Origin: Sulfobacillus benefaciens | GTDB taxonomy: Bacteria; Bacillota; Sulfobacillia; Sulfobacillales; Sulfobacillaceae | Direction: 5' to 3' | NCBI GenBank assembly: GCA_003023725.1 | Contig: PXYT01000003.1 | Span: 80,660-144,659, forward strand | DNA: 64,000 nt | Part shown: in pieces, positions 18,888 through 28,323 of the stretch | Position numbering within the stretch: position 1 is the stretch's first letter | Layout: each line of letters starts with the position of its first letter | Notes under the pieces: model-generated | Seen by the model: the letters and a program-made list of their open reading frames with translations, nothing else | Told to the model about the DNA's origin: nothing | Database searches by the model: none | Position numbers and translations under genes: made by a program

Positions 18888-20126
18888 ATGATTTCTTCCC
18901 TCAGGGCACGAGGATTTCGTTGGCTGTGGATGGGCCAACTTCTGTCGCAATGGGGCAGCGCAGTTTTTCTGGTTATGGGATTTTGGGAAATTCAGCTCAA
19001 AGCTCCCTTTTTACTGGGCGTAGCGGGTATCGCTATGGCTCTTCCGCAATTGCTTGCGGTTGTGGGCGGGGTGGTGGTTGACCGTCTTGATGCGGGACGG
19101 GTGATGTTTTGGACTGACGTGATTCGAGGTACGGCGGTTGCTCTGGCTTTAGTATGGCTTCTCTTTCGACCCGGAGCACACCTTTGGATTATCATGGGGG
19201 TTTTAACGGTTAATTCTTTGGGTAATGCCCTCTTCGGACCGGCAGAAGCTGTCGCGGTACCGAATTTGGTTCTGGACCAGGATCTGCCTTCCGCCAACGG
19301 CCTTTACTCCCTAACAAGTCAGCTGTCTCAGGCCATTGGTTCCGGAATTGGGGGAGCGGCTATTGCCGCAGTCGGAATTTCTTTGGTCTTTGGCATCGAC
19401 ATGGCATCATTCTGGTTTAGCGCGTTGGCTATTTTTATGATGATGATCAGTTCAAAATCTTTGGAGGTGAACAAAAATTTAGGGGAACCACATTCGGGAA
19501 GCTTTCGCGTAATGGTAAGCGAAGGGTGGCGCGCCTTGTCCAGGATGCATTGGGTTATCGTTCTCCTACCCTTGGTATTGCTGACAAATTTTACCTTTGC
19601 GGGAGGCTTGATTCTGCTGCCTTACTGGATGCGTCATGATCTGCACAGCACGGCGTTGTGGTATGGCGTAACGGAGGGTGCCTGGTCTTTAGGCATGTTG
19701 GGGGGAAGCATGGCCGCAAGATGGCTGGGCCGTTGGCCTTTGAGGAAGACGATCAGCGTCCTCGGCGTCACGCAAGGAATCATCATGGCCCTTTTTGCTC
19801 TATCTCATGTTCCTTGGGAGAGTGTGTTGGCGCTATTCTTTGGCGGCATTTGCAATGGATCCACTAACGCTTTGATAATGACGTTATTCCAGAGACTTAT
19901 CCCCGAATCGGTCCGGGGGCGGGCATTCGGGCTGCTAATTACAATGGTGACGGCGGCTACACCCTTGGCCATGGGGGTGGCAGGGCTGTCCATCGCAGTT
20001 ATTCCGACTGTTTGGTGGTATCTTGCTATGGCGGTTACCGATGTCATGTTTGGAGTCGGATTGTGGCGAGTCGCGCCGTCTGAAACACGGATGGAGGGCC
20101 AAAGTGTTACCGCAAACCAATCATGA
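18888..20126 (+). CDS. MFS transporter, MFS_3/enterobactin-exporter-like
   Basis: 412-residue integral membrane protein with about 12 hydrophobic segments. The opening SLRARGFRWLWMGQLLSQWG and the loop GVVVDRLDAGRVMFWTD are characteristic of the MFS_3 branch, which includes EntS and macrolide-efflux-like carriers. The TM4-5 stretch NALFGPAEAVAVPNLV is also typical of that branch. The ATG at 18888 follows AAGGAGATGCGGGA. It is divergent from the nuclease-helicase gene, with 414 bases between them. Export is the usual direction for this branch; the substrate is not visible. Confidence 0.88.
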   Translation: MISSLRARGFRWLWMGQLLSQWGSAVFLVMGFWEIQLKAPFLLGVAGIAMALPQLLAVVGGVVVDRLDAGRVMFWTDVIRGTAVALALVWLLFRPGAHLWIIMGVLTVNSLGNALFGPAEAVAVPNLVLDQDLPSANGLYSLTSQLSQAIGSGIGGAAIAAVGISLVFGIDMASFWFSALAIFMMMISSKSLEVNKNLGEPHSGSFRVMVSEGWRALSRMHWVIVLLPLVLLTNFTFAGGLILLPYWMRHDLHSTALWYGVTEGAWSLGMLGGSMAARWLGRWPLRKTISVLGVTQGIIMALFALSHVPWESVLALFFGGICNGSTNALIMTLFQRLIPESVRGRAFGLLITMVTAATPLAMGVAGLSIAVIPTVWWYLAMAVTDVMFGVGLWRVAPSETRMEGQSVTANQS

Positions 20127-21149
20127 TGTTTTGCTCAGCGCTCCTCGTACGGGGAAGGCCAGTCTTCTCGAAACGCTTATGAATAGGCAGATCAAAGCAT
20201 TGCCACTCTGGGTTACACGGCCGGATGTGTTCATGTCACTATTCCAAAATTTACATCATAAGATCCCCCAGACTCTAGGAATTGCCATTTATCTTGGTAA
20301 TCGAAAAAGAGGACGGGACCACCGTAGAACGCCCTCATGCCGCCTCTTTCACCCGCGACCATTCCGCTGCGTCATCGGGGCAGAGGGTGAATGAGTGCCG
20401 GCCAGAACATGCAGGGCGGGATGCTTGGATACATGATGATCACGTGTTTTCTCCACCACGGCTTGTATGTGCCTTCGCCTTCTCTGATAGCGATTTTCCT
20501 CCGCTGTACTGGTTCAAGGAGTCATCTTAATGAAGTGTGTTCCCCAATACCAAGAATCTGACACATAAACCATGATAGCGATCTCGCGTGTTTGCTGTTG
20601 TGTGGCGGACCGGACCAGCAGAGCCGGCTTCTTTCATCAGGAATTGTCGGCCGATGCGGTATAGCGAGCTGTTTCCAAAAACTTGTCCACGACCGGACGA
20701 TCCTGGTTAAGGAGGAAACCCAGAGCCAGAGGTGGTTTGGGACAAGGCCCTTTGACCGGGCGATAGCCGAGTCGATGTAAAGACCCTGAATGTCTTGAGA
20801 AACCGCGGCTGGGCCCAAACCCGCCGCCACGCGGATTATTGCACAAGGTCCCTGGAATGATTCCTGCGTCCCGTTCGAGGACGGCATGCCAAGGCCGCCA
20901 TTTGCGCATGGTCATCTAAAACGTCATAATCTGTGCCGCGAAACTCGTACCGCGTGCTTGGTAGCCCTGTAGGCCATACCTCCCACAATCCCTGGAGTGC
21001 TCTTTCCCGCGGACCCGCACAAGTCCATTGCCGCTGATCCCCAGGACACTTGCCAATCACGTAAAAAGGCCAACTTGCATGAGTGGCGTGGAACAATCCG
21101 CGTAGACTTACGGCTCAACGCGGATGGATTATCTTTCGTGATGAGTCAA
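20127..21149. other. About 1 kb without a supportable gene
   Basis: Short overlapping frames on the minus strand between 20520 and 21100 (for example WPFYVIGKCPGDQRQW and DDHAQMAALACRPRTGRR) read like decayed protein, possibly a transposase, but I could not match a family. No ribosome binding site leads any of them. Confidence 0.35.
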
Positions 21150-22304
21150 CTAGTACAGCTCACGCGATGTCCAGTCATCAAGACAAGCCTTGCGGGGATC
21201 CTGGAGTCCCATGTCACGGGCGGCTTCTGCCAAGTAGTCCATGACAACGATGCCCTCCATATTCTTCTCGTCGAACATGGAGTGGCCTATCATATTCAAG
21301 GTTTGCAAATCCCGGGAGTAAATGCCGGCATCCCACCGAGTTTTTGTTAAGATCTGATAAATTACTTGCGAGGGAAGGCCGAGGGACTTGGACAGAACCC
21401 TGGCCATGCGTTCGGGATTTGTGCGCATGAGATCATGGGCTCTTAACTGGGCTTTTAGATACGCGTAAATTAGGGACGAATTGTTGGTCATCCATTCGTG
21501 AGAAGTGACGAGGCCCGTTAAATAGTCTTGGCCCCGGGATTCTTCCCAAATTACTTGTCCTGTTCCCAAGTGTTGCATGAGAGTGGGAAAGGGCTCCCAC
21601 ATGCATCCCGCGACGAGAGTTTGCCGAGTTATCAAATGCATCCCGTCGGACATGGTGCAGTAATTGACTTGGATATTGGATACACCCATGTCTTTAACGA
21701 ACCGATTGAGACGATGTTCCGCGCTCGAACGTGGAACGGTGACCACCGTAAGATTGCGAGATTCAAAGGGTTTACTATTAGAGCGAGTGAGAACGGCAAT
21801 ACCCCGTCCCCCCTCGGATTTGCCGTCGAAAGCTAATAAGACCAAACGAAATCTGTGCAGAAGTGTGCTTAATTTATATCCGACGGCGATAGGGTAATCG
21901 CCAAGATAAGCCAGATGGACGCGACCTTGAATCATACCCTCCAACAAATCCAAACCGCTGTCGGCATTTTCCCAAATGACGGAAACCGAATCCTTGCGGA
22001 TGGCCGAAAGTTCCGTTTCCAATAGTCTTAATTCTTTAATGATCAGCCCTGACCAGGTCTGCGCGGTATGAGTTTGAATGCCGATAACCACAGGAGTCAC
22101 TTCGTGTTGGCCATGGCGTTGTCGCAAAACCCAGTCGCGCAGTTCTTCTTGATGGACGAATATGTCCCGACCTATTTTGTAGTAGGGTAATTGGCGATGG
22201 TGACGCCATCGGTCAAAAGTTGAACGGCTAATGTGCAAGCGGCTTAAGACCTCGGGAATTGTCAGGAGTTCCTTTGAGCCTTCTACTGAATTACCACCAT
22301 CCAT
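21150..22304 (-). CDS. One-component regulator: excisionase-type HTH fused to a solute-binding-protein fold
   Basis: 384-residue protein with no signal peptide, so it is cytoplasmic. Residues about 13-62 form an excisionase/MerR-like winged HTH (LLTIPEVLSRLHISRSTFDR, then YKIGRDIFVHQEELRDW). Residues about 70-384 resemble the NMT1/SsuA/ThiY periplasmic binding proteins: VVIGIQTHTAQTWSGLIIKE, GRVHLAYLGDYPIAVGYKL, VTVPRSSAEHRLNRFVKDMG and AGCMWEPFPTLM. A binding-protein fold on a DNA-binding domain suggests a small-molecule-sensing regulator. It lies downstream of the flavoprotein/ferredoxin/MFS unit, separated by a 13-bp hairpin, and is the obvious candidate to control it. The ATG at 22304 follows TTAGGAGTGA. 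The ligand is unknown; aromatic or sulfonated compounds are typical for this fold. Confidence 0.82.
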   Translation of the reverse strand: MDGGNSVEGSKELLTIPEVLSRLHISRSTFDRWRHHRQLPYYKIGRDIFVHQEELRDWVLRQRHGQHEVTPVVIGIQTHTAQTWSGLIIKELRLLETELSAIRKDSVSVIWENADSGLDLLEGMIQGRVHLAYLGDYPIAVGYKLSTLLHRFRLVLLAFDGKSEGGRGIAVLTRSNSKPFESRNLTVVTVPRSSAEHRLNRFVKDMGVSNIQVNYCTMSDGMHLITRQTLVAGCMWEPFPTLMQHLGTGQVIWEESRGQDYLTGLVTSHEWMTNNSSLIYAYLKAQLRAHDLMRTNPERMARVLSKSLGLPSQVIYQILTKTRWDAGIYSRDLQTLNMIGHSMFDEKNMEGIVVMDYLAEAARDMGLQDPRKACLDDWTSRELY

Positions 22305-22415
22305 CTGCTATCACTCCTAAAGAGTTGATGGTAAGGACCTTGTGTTTTGACCGACCTTTTCGTAAATATTGACGTTAGTGCGGTTAGACCGTAGATCGGT
22401 TACTAGCCAAGATTT

Positions 22416-22456
22416 CCTGTCTTCATGGTTCCACGAAAAGACGCCATGAAGACAGG
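22416..22456 (-). terminator. 13-bp perfect hairpin between the MFS gene and the HTH regulator
   Basis: CCTGTCTTCATGG (22416-22428) and CCATGAAGACAGG (22444-22456) form a perfect 13-bp stem with a 15-base loop. It lies 20 bases after the stop of the minus-strand MFS gene and 112 bases before the regulator start. A transcription end for the flavoprotein/ferredoxin/MFS mRNA is likely, although the U-run is poor. A regulator-binding palindrome is an alternative. Confidence 0.6.
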
Positions 22457-22475
22457 CGCGAGCTGCAGAAAAATT

Positions 22476-23912
22476 TTAAACCTGGCCGTCTGTTACGGGT
22501 TCGAGTTCCATTTCCTGACTCTGACACCATTCTTCTTCAATGGGTTTGCCAATGGGCTCCCAACGAATAAGAAGCGTGACTAAACCTCCTGCAAGAGGGG
22601 CTAACATCAGTAATTGAAATGTCGCGTTGAAACCGACCGCACCCAGCAACAAAGGAAACGCAAAGGATCCGACGATACTGCCCACTCGCAGCATGCCTTG
22701 AGTCCAGCCGATTGCAGAACCCCGCAGCATGGTGGGAAAAGAAAGGGCGGCCATGGCCATGCCCTGAGGCCCGGGTCCGAGAGAATGGCCAAGCAAAAAG
22801 AGGGAGACAAACACGGCCGCTAGGGGCAACAACCCAAATCCATGAGCGAGACCAATGATCGGGAGCGACACTCCGGCGATCGCGTAACCGACCAAAGCAA
22901 GTTTTCGGATCCCGGTTCGGTCGCAAATCCAAGCCTGGGAGATGGATCCAATGACACCAAAGAAACTAAAGAACATTCCGCCCAATATCGCATACAAAAG
23001 ACGATGACCAAACAGCATTTGAGCGATAATAGGCAAATAAAAGATTACTGCAAAGTACTCGATTGACTGGGTGAATGCGATAGAGGACGCCAAAAGTGTG
23101 CGCATTGCATAACGAGACGAAAAAATCTGCCTAAAGTTTCTGGTTGAAGAATGAGGGGTCATAGACAACTCACCGACTGAGAGGTCTTCGACCCTTTCAA
23201 CGTTGAGGGATTTTTTGAGGATGTTTATGACATCCTGTGACTTTCTTCTGTGAGCAGCCCACATGGGGCTTTCCTCCATGTATTTGTAGCGCAGCACCAG
23301 AATGATGAGGGCCGGAACGGCCCCGAAACCCACGGCATACCGCCAGAGATTGTTTCCTGCTCCCAACTCATAAACGATGTACGTGAACAGATAACCGGCG
23401 ATGGCGGCAATGTACCAGTTTACATAGCTGAGATTTACAAAACGGCCCCGGATTTTTGCCGGAGAGAATTCCGCAACAAAGCTTAATGCAACAGGAAAAT
23501 CCAGTCCTGCACCCAGACCCATCATTAGACGGAAGAAGATGAGGATTGCCAAATTTGGTGCCAGCGACGCACCGACTGCCGATATCACAAAAAAATAAAG
23601 GTCCAGCAGAAACATCTTAAGACGTCCTATTTTATCGACAAAATGGCCTCCGACTAGAGCTCCGAATACGGCACTGAATGCCATGGCCGAGGAAATCAAT
23701 CCCAATTCCCAACCGGCAAGATGCATTTCGTGTTGCAACTGAATAGTGCCGATGCTCAAACTGGAAAAGTCGTAAGCATCCACGAATACGCCGCCCAGGG
23801 CAATCAGGGATAGAACCAGACTGTTCTTTCCGTGCGCTTCACCGGAATCGATTAAATTGATAACTGACATGGGATTGCGAGTGTCAATTTGATAAGACTG
23901 TTTGGAGTTCAT
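22476..23912 (-). CDS. MFS metabolite:proton symporter (sugar-porter/AAHS-like)
   Basis: 478-residue carrier with 12 hydrophobic segments. The loop GGHFVDKIGRLKMFLLD between TM2 and TM3 and the segment GLGAGLDFPVALSFVAEFSP before TM5 (consensus 'G.G.g.e.pva...aE..p') place it in the sugar-porter/aromatic-acid symporter group, mainly importers of organic acids and related compounds. ATG 23912 follows AAAGGGTGATGAGCGG. It starts 29 bases after the ferredoxin stop, so it is probably the third gene of the flavoprotein operon. It may import the compound oxidised or reduced by that pair; this is inference. Confidence 0.88.
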   Translation of the reverse strand: MNSKQSYQIDTRNPMSVINLIDSGEAHGKNSLVLSLIALGGVFVDAYDFSSLSIGTIQLQHEMHLAGWELGLISSAMAFSAVFGALVGGHFVDKIGRLKMFLLDLYFFVISAVGASLAPNLAILIFFRLMMGLGAGLDFPVALSFVAEFSPAKIRGRFVNLSYVNWYIAAIAGYLFTYIVYELGAGNNLWRYAVGFGAVPALIILVLRYKYMEESPMWAAHRRKSQDVINILKKSLNVERVEDLSVGELSMTPHSSTRNFRQIFSSRYAMRTLLASSIAFTQSIEYFAVIFYLPIIAQMLFGHRLLYAILGGMFFSFFGVIGSISQAWICDRTGIRKLALVGYAIAGVSLPIIGLAHGFGLLPLAAVFVSLFLLGHSLGPGPQGMAMAALSFPTMLRGSAIGWTQGMLRVGSIVGSFAFPLLLGAVGFNATFQLLMLAPLAGGLVTLLIRWEPIGKPIEEEWCQSQEMELEPVTDGQV

Positions 23913-23941
23913 CCGCTCATCACCCTTTTTGTGGTTATTTT

Positions 23942-24163
23942 TTATCGCACCAGATATGGGATCTCCACTGTTATGGCGTCAACCGGGCAATCCACTTCGC
24001 ACGGAAGACAATACCAACATTCGTTGTATTTCATGTACGCCTTTTTCTCTTTGTCCATCGCTAAAATTCCCATGGGACACACCTGAACGCAAATATCGCA
24101 ACCGATGCATTTGTCTCGGTCGACAATCACATTGGGCGAGGTTCTTTTGGTAACGGATGTCAT
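23942..24163 (-). CDS. Two-[4Fe-4S] ferredoxin, short AprB-like
   Basis: 73-residue ferredoxin with two cluster motifs, CIGCDICVQVCP and CWYCLPCEVDCP. The second motif, with its aromatic and acidic residues, and the ending AITVEIPYLVR are like the ferredoxin domain of adenylylsulfate reductase beta subunits, but the AprB C-terminal tail that wraps AprA is missing. ATG 24163 follows GGGAGGATT and lies 23 bases after the flavoprotein stop. It would pass electrons to or from the flavoprotein in the cytoplasm. Confidence 0.9.
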   Translation of the reverse strand: MTSVTKRTSPNVIVDRDKCIGCDICVQVCPMGILAMDKEKKAYMKYNECWYCLPCEVDCPVDAITVEIPYLVR

Positions 24164-24186
24164 GAGTAATCCTCCCTGTTTGTTAG

Positions 24187-25905
24187 CTATTTGTTAACTG
24201 GCTGTGCCGGTGCCGACGATTTGTCCGTAATAATGGGATCGGGAACGGGAATTTGACCTACCATCATAGTGCCTTCGGGCGTGCGGCCAACAATCGTTCG
24301 ATACAAGCCGTTTACATCATCGCGGGTGGGATAGTCGAGGCGATAATGGAGGAATCCCCACCGACTTTCCTTTCGGTAGAGCGAAGACATGGTTGACATC
24401 TCGGCACAGTCCAAAATGAAAGGGACTTCCAGAGTTCTGCCTAATTCATGGGGATCATGGGCTGAAAGCCGGGGAATGTCCTGCATCCGAATGTCGCGGA
24501 AACGTTCCATGCCAATGTTCATCATGGTTCCGGACTTGGGGGGCGTGGAATACTGGCTAAAGGTTCTCCGTATCTTATATTCCACTTCTTCGTGATGGTA
24601 CCCGTCGGAATTATGCAATGGGCGGTACACCCGTTCATATTCCTGGTCAATTTGAGCGGGATCAGGTTCGCTGGAAGACGCCCCTTTGGCATACAGCGCG
24701 GCGCTTTCGCCAGCCAGTTTGCCAATAACAAAGGCGCCTAAGAGGTATTGATGCGGTACTGAAGCCACGTCGCCTGCAGCGTACAGACCCTCAAGAGTGG
24801 TCCGGGCCTGTTCGTCAACCAAAATACCCGATGCACTATGGCCGCTGCACAGGCTTGGCTCGCTGAGTGACATTTCCAACATACGATGGCGATAATTTGT
24901 GCCGCGGTTAGCGTGAAATCGATCGCGACTGGGGCGTTCGTTCGAATGGAGCACGTGTTCGATAAACGCAATATCTTTTTCAGGCAAGTGGTCCAGTTTG
25001 AGGAATGCCGGCCATTGCCCACGTTGTTTAGCCTGGTACATATGCATAATTAGTTCGCCGCTCCAATAGTCATTGCCGGTTAGGCGTTCGCCGTCGGGAT
25101 CTGCCGTGTAGCCTCCATAAGGGCCGGCAACATAGGCGCAGGCCGGACCATTGTAGTCTTTCAGCAAGGGAACAATCATCACCGCTTCCAGACTGGTTAG
25201 CTGAGCCCCGGCGCGATACGCCATGGCATAGCCGTCCCCGGCATTAGTCGGATTTTCGTAAGTGCCGTAGAGATAACCCGTAGCGGGAAGTCCTAGTCTG
25301 CCAGCGGCGCCGGTGGTCAAAATCACTGCGCTGGCTTTGATTACGACAAATTCACCGGTAAACACATTGAGACCTGTCACGCCAACAACCCGGTTATTAC
25401 GCGTCAAGATAGAAGTGGCCATGACTCGGTTGATGGTCGTAATGTGTCGGGACTTCACCTTCTTATAAAGAATCCGTTTCAAATCGGATCCTTCCGGCAT
25501 GGGAACCACGTACCGTCCTTCCATATGAACCTTGTGGACGATAAAATCGCCTCGATCATCTTTGGAAAACTTCACACCCCAGCTATCCAGTTCCTTGACC
25601 ATGGAGTACCCTTCCCGGGCGAAGTACAAAACCGTTCGTTGGTCCAAAATGCCGTCATTGGCCCGCGTAATTTCCCAGACATATTCTTCCGGTGTGGCTT
25701 TTCCGGGAATGACGGCATTATTGAGGCCGTCCATTCCCATGGCTATGGCTCCACTCCTGCGAATGTGTGCCTTTTCCAAGATGGTCACGTTCAAACCGGG
25801 AAATCTTTCCTTGGCTTTTATGGCTGCCATGGTTCCGGCGCTGCCGCCGCCAATTATCAGAACATCGGTTTCGTAGTTCCGTCGTAAACCCATAACATCG
25901 GACAT
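24187..25905 (-). CDS. Flavoprotein of the fumarate reductase/adenylylsulfate reductase alpha family
   Basis: 572 residues from ATG 25905 (a GTG three bases earlier is possible; GGGGAGGTCA precedes both). The FAD-binding N-terminus reads TDVLIIGGGSAGTMAAIKAK, and the second nucleotide-contact region reads LEGLYAAGDVASVPHQYLLG. Length and internal text (GGYTADPDGERLTGNDYWSG, RGTNYRHRMLEMSLSEPS) are close to AprA-type subunits, with which its ferredoxin partner agrees. True dissimilatory APS reductase would normally accompany sat, aprM or qmo genes; none is adjacent, and the sat at 51 kb sits in a sulfotransferase operon. A catabolic oxidoreductase of the same fold acting on an imported organic substrate is therefore more likely. 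It is the first gene of the unit. Confidence 0.85.
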   Translation of the reverse strand: MSDVMGLRRNYETDVLIIGGGSAGTMAAIKAKERFPGLNVTILEKAHIRRSGAIAMGMDGLNNAVIPGKATPEEYVWEITRANDGILDQRTVLYFAREGYSMVKELDSWGVKFSKDDRGDFIVHKVHMEGRYVVPMPEGSDLKRILYKKVKSRHITTINRVMATSILTRNNRVVGVTGLNVFTGEFVVIKASAVILTTGAAGRLGLPATGYLYGTYENPTNAGDGYAMAYRAGAQLTSLEAVMIVPLLKDYNGPACAYVAGPYGGYTADPDGERLTGNDYWSGELIMHMYQAKQRGQWPAFLKLDHLPEKDIAFIEHVLHSNERPSRDRFHANRGTNYRHRMLEMSLSEPSLCSGHSASGILVDEQARTTLEGLYAAGDVASVPHQYLLGAFVIGKLAGESAALYAKGASSSEPDPAQIDQEYERVYRPLHNSDGYHHEEVEYKIRRTFSQYSTPPKSGTMMNIGMERFRDIRMQDIPRLSAHDPHELGRTLEVPFILDCAEMSTMSSLYRKESRWGFLHYRLDYPTRDDVNGLYRTIVGRTPEGTMMVGQIPVPDPIITDKSSAPAQPVNK

Positions 25906-25952
25906 CACTGTGACCTCCCCGAATCATGAAATATCCAATCATCACCATCAAA

Positions 25953-26038
25953 CATGACATGAAACGATATTAAGTTCCCACAAATCTTACAAATAACAAG
26001 TCAAATATGTCATGAACATGACGCGTTATCAACATGAC
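25953..26038 (-). promoter_or_regulatory. Cluster of CATGAC repeats upstream of the flavoprotein operon
   Basis: Within 86 AT-rich bases are three CATGAC copies (25953-25958, 26017-26022, 26033-26038) and one inverted copy GTCATG (26009-26014). The middle two form a perfect palindrome, GTCATGAACATGAC at 26009-26022. The cluster begins 48 bases before the flavoprotein start. This is the pattern of a multi-site operator. The HTH/binding-protein fusion at 21150-22304 is the natural candidate to bind it; this is inference. Confidence 0.55.
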
Positions 26039-26039
26039 C

Positions 26040-27234
26040 AAGAAATAATGATGATAAATGACGATTTGGATGGGAAGGTTTAGGATGTGGACGCTTATGT
26101 CAGTCCTTACACATCGATGTGAGACGATGAGCCGCATGGAGTATCCGTTATAGAAACCTCCGCAATTTCCCAGCTGTCATGAAGTCAGCCGGCATCCCAG
26201 AGAATCACAGCATAGTAAAGAATACCGTCGTTGCGGTGCTCCATTGCGATCGCCGAGTGTGAATTCCGAATGACAAGGCGAGAAGGTATCTTTTCATTCG
26301 GAATTCTAGAGGATAAAGTGTGACCGTTCACCGCAACCGCGGGGTTGTTGGCCAAGGCGGCGGCTGGCATTCTCCCCAGATTTACAGGAATTTGCGTAGC
26401 GTGATAGGGAGCGTGCTGGACTTCCACTGCACGTCGCCAGAGATTGTGCAATGCCCACCATGAGCGCGAACTCGTGGCGATGGAGGAAAAATACCTACCA
26501 GACGTGGGTTCGCGCCTTAATAACTCATCTTCAGACGATCAGGAAACCGGTGGCCACCGCGGTCGCGGCGCGGTCCATGAAGGGCGCGTGAAGAAAAGGA
26601 AAACGCGGAACCTATGAGAAAGTCCGGACGTTGATCGCGGCGGGGTGCTCGGGTTTATGCGGGACTTCCGGGTGGGATAGACGAACAGTCAGGCTGGGAA
26701 GGATGGGCGGATGATCAAAATCCACAAAAGATTTCCGGAATTTTTCGCAACCTGCCCGTCGCCGAAATCGTTTGCTCTCCGCAATGATATTTCGACCTTC
26801 AAGAGGCAAGGATTGCTGGTCTTTGAATTCAAAAGGTCTTGCAGGACGAACACTTAATGCCAGAGCCTCCAAAATTCCGTCCTGCAATGATTCGTACACC
26901 AAATCATCGAAGGTGGGGTATAGTGTATCCCTCCTTGATGATCGTGGCCCCCCACTAAATAGTTACTCCTTGGTCAGGACATTGTACGAGGCTAGAATGT
27001 TCAAGGGGTGGCTGATGCCGACAGCATGAAGAACCAAGGGAACACCGAGATCCTGTAGTTTGATTCTTGCGGCAATTCAAAGGACGCGGATTGGAATTTG
27101 TCATTGTGCTGGCAGATTGTTCGCAGCGGCAACCCTTGATGATATGTGACAAAGATTAGATTATGCCCAGGACACTTCCTGACCTTTGTCAAATATGGCA
27201 CTGATATTGTGGGCAGCGATCCCTTTTCCAAAAC
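26040..27234. other. Intergenic region with one possible small ORF
   Basis: No recognised gene. The minus-strand frame 26612-26902 (96 codons, GTG start) reads VYESLQDGILEALALSV then NIIAESKRFRRRAGCEKFRK and may be a fragment of a longer protein, possibly a transposase. A GGAGGG lies about 25 bases upstream of it. I do not count it as a gene with confidence. Minus-strand text at 27001-27231 is also protein-like but unplaced. Confidence 0.3.
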
Positions 27235-28323
27235 TTATGACAGGGACCCAAGGACCTGTGAGGTTTCCTTGATGAGAACAGCCATTAAGTCACCGGCTCC
27301 GTACTCCCGGCTGAGGGGGGAACCTTGTCCGGCCCAAAGCGACATGAAATCGGGTCGGGAATTTTTGGCGGCCCAGTTTCGTATCGGTGTGGTAAGAGCG
27401 TTTTGAACGGGATAAGGAGGAATCGACCCTTGGTACTGTTTCATCGAAGTGATGAAGGTGTTTTGAATGATTCGGGCCGGCTTTCCGGAAAATGCTGTTG
27501 TCAACACATTTTTTTGCCGGTGACTGGCGAGTACCGCCTCCTTGTATTGGGAATGAGCTCCACACTCCCTGGCGGGAATAAAGGCGGTCCCCATTTGAAC
27601 TCCAGCGGCTCCTAGCGCCAAAGCGGCGACAATGCCACGACCATCCATGATTCCCCCCGAGGCGATGACTGGCACTTTGATTTCATCGGCAATCTGGGGC
27701 ACCAGAGCCACAAGTCCTACAAGAGATGAATCGTCAGAATCGAGAAAGGAACCTCGGTGTCCTCCGGCTTCGGAACCTTGCGCAATGACAGCGTCAACAC
27801 CTGCCTTTTCCAGTTCAAATGCTTCCGCCACCGTGGTGGCGGTTCCCATAACGCGGATATTTCGGGCTTTTAGCGTCTCGATATCAGGGGCCGCTGGACA
27901 ACCGAAGGTAAAGCTAAAGATGGGGACCTGCTCCTCAATAATGACCGCCATCTGTTCCGAAAAGTCAAATGGTGTGTGATCTAGAGACAACTGCGAAATC
28001 TCCTCGCCGATTTCCGGGGGAATGTCCTTCAGTGATCTCAGGTACTGCTTCATCGAGGTGATGGCCTCTCTGTTGACATCGTGAAGATCTCTCTGAGGAA
28101 TAAAGAGATTGATGGCAAAGGGATTTTTCGTGAGTTGGCGAATTTTCCGGATGGCCACGCGAATCGATTGTGGAGACATGTATCCGGCCCCAAAAGAACC
28201 GAGTCCTCCAGCGTCGGAAACAGCGGCCACCAATTCCGGGGTGGAAAGCCCGCCTGCCATAGGAGCCTGAATAATGGGGTAACGGATTCCGAGTATACGC
28301 GTAATAACGGTATCATTCCACAT
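27235..28323 (-). CDS. Nitronate monooxygenase (2-nitropropane dioxygenase family)
   Basis: 362-residue FMN-dependent TIM-barrel enzyme that oxidises nitronates (for example propionate-3-nitronate) to carbonyls and nitrite. The opening ILGIRYPIIQAPMAGGLSTP is the family signature. The active-site His and phosphate-binding residues are in AQGSEAGGHRG, and the FMN phosphate loop is VIASGGIMDGRGIVAALALG. The length is standard. ATG 28323 follows GAGGAGGAAATATT. The gene stands alone. Some members of this family act instead as enoyl-ACP reductases (FabK), but the GSEAGGH motif alone does not separate them, and no fab genes are near. Confidence 0.9.
   Translation of the reverse strand: MWNDTVITRILGIRYPIIQAPMAGGLSTPELVAAVSDAGGLGSFGAGYMSPQSIRVAIRKIRQLTKNPFAINLFIPQRDLHDVNREAITSMKQYLRSLKDIPPEIGEEISQLSLDHTPFDFSEQMAVIIEEQVPIFSFTFGCPAAPDIETLKARNIRVMGTATTVAEAFELEKAGVDAVIAQGSEAGGHRGSFLDSDDSSLVGLVALVPQIADEIKVPVIASGGIMDGRGIVAALALGAAGVQMGTAFIPARECGAHSQYKEAVLASHRQKNVLTTAFSGKPARIIQNTFITSMKQYQGSIPPYPVQNALTTPIRNWAAKNSRPDFMSLWAGQGSPLSREYGAGDLMAVLIKETSQVLGSLS

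Noticed and set aside
22498..22512. GGGTTCGAGTTCC-like T-arm sequence suggesting a tRNA
   Set aside because: It is the 3' end of the MFS coding frame; no acceptor stem or anticodon arm can be folded around it.
24187..25905. Annotation as true dissimilatory APS reductase alpha subunit
   Set aside because: The AprB-like partner lacks the long tail, no aprM/qmo/sat is adjacent and the neighbours are an organic-solute MFS carrier and a ligand-sensing regulator. The family call is kept broad.
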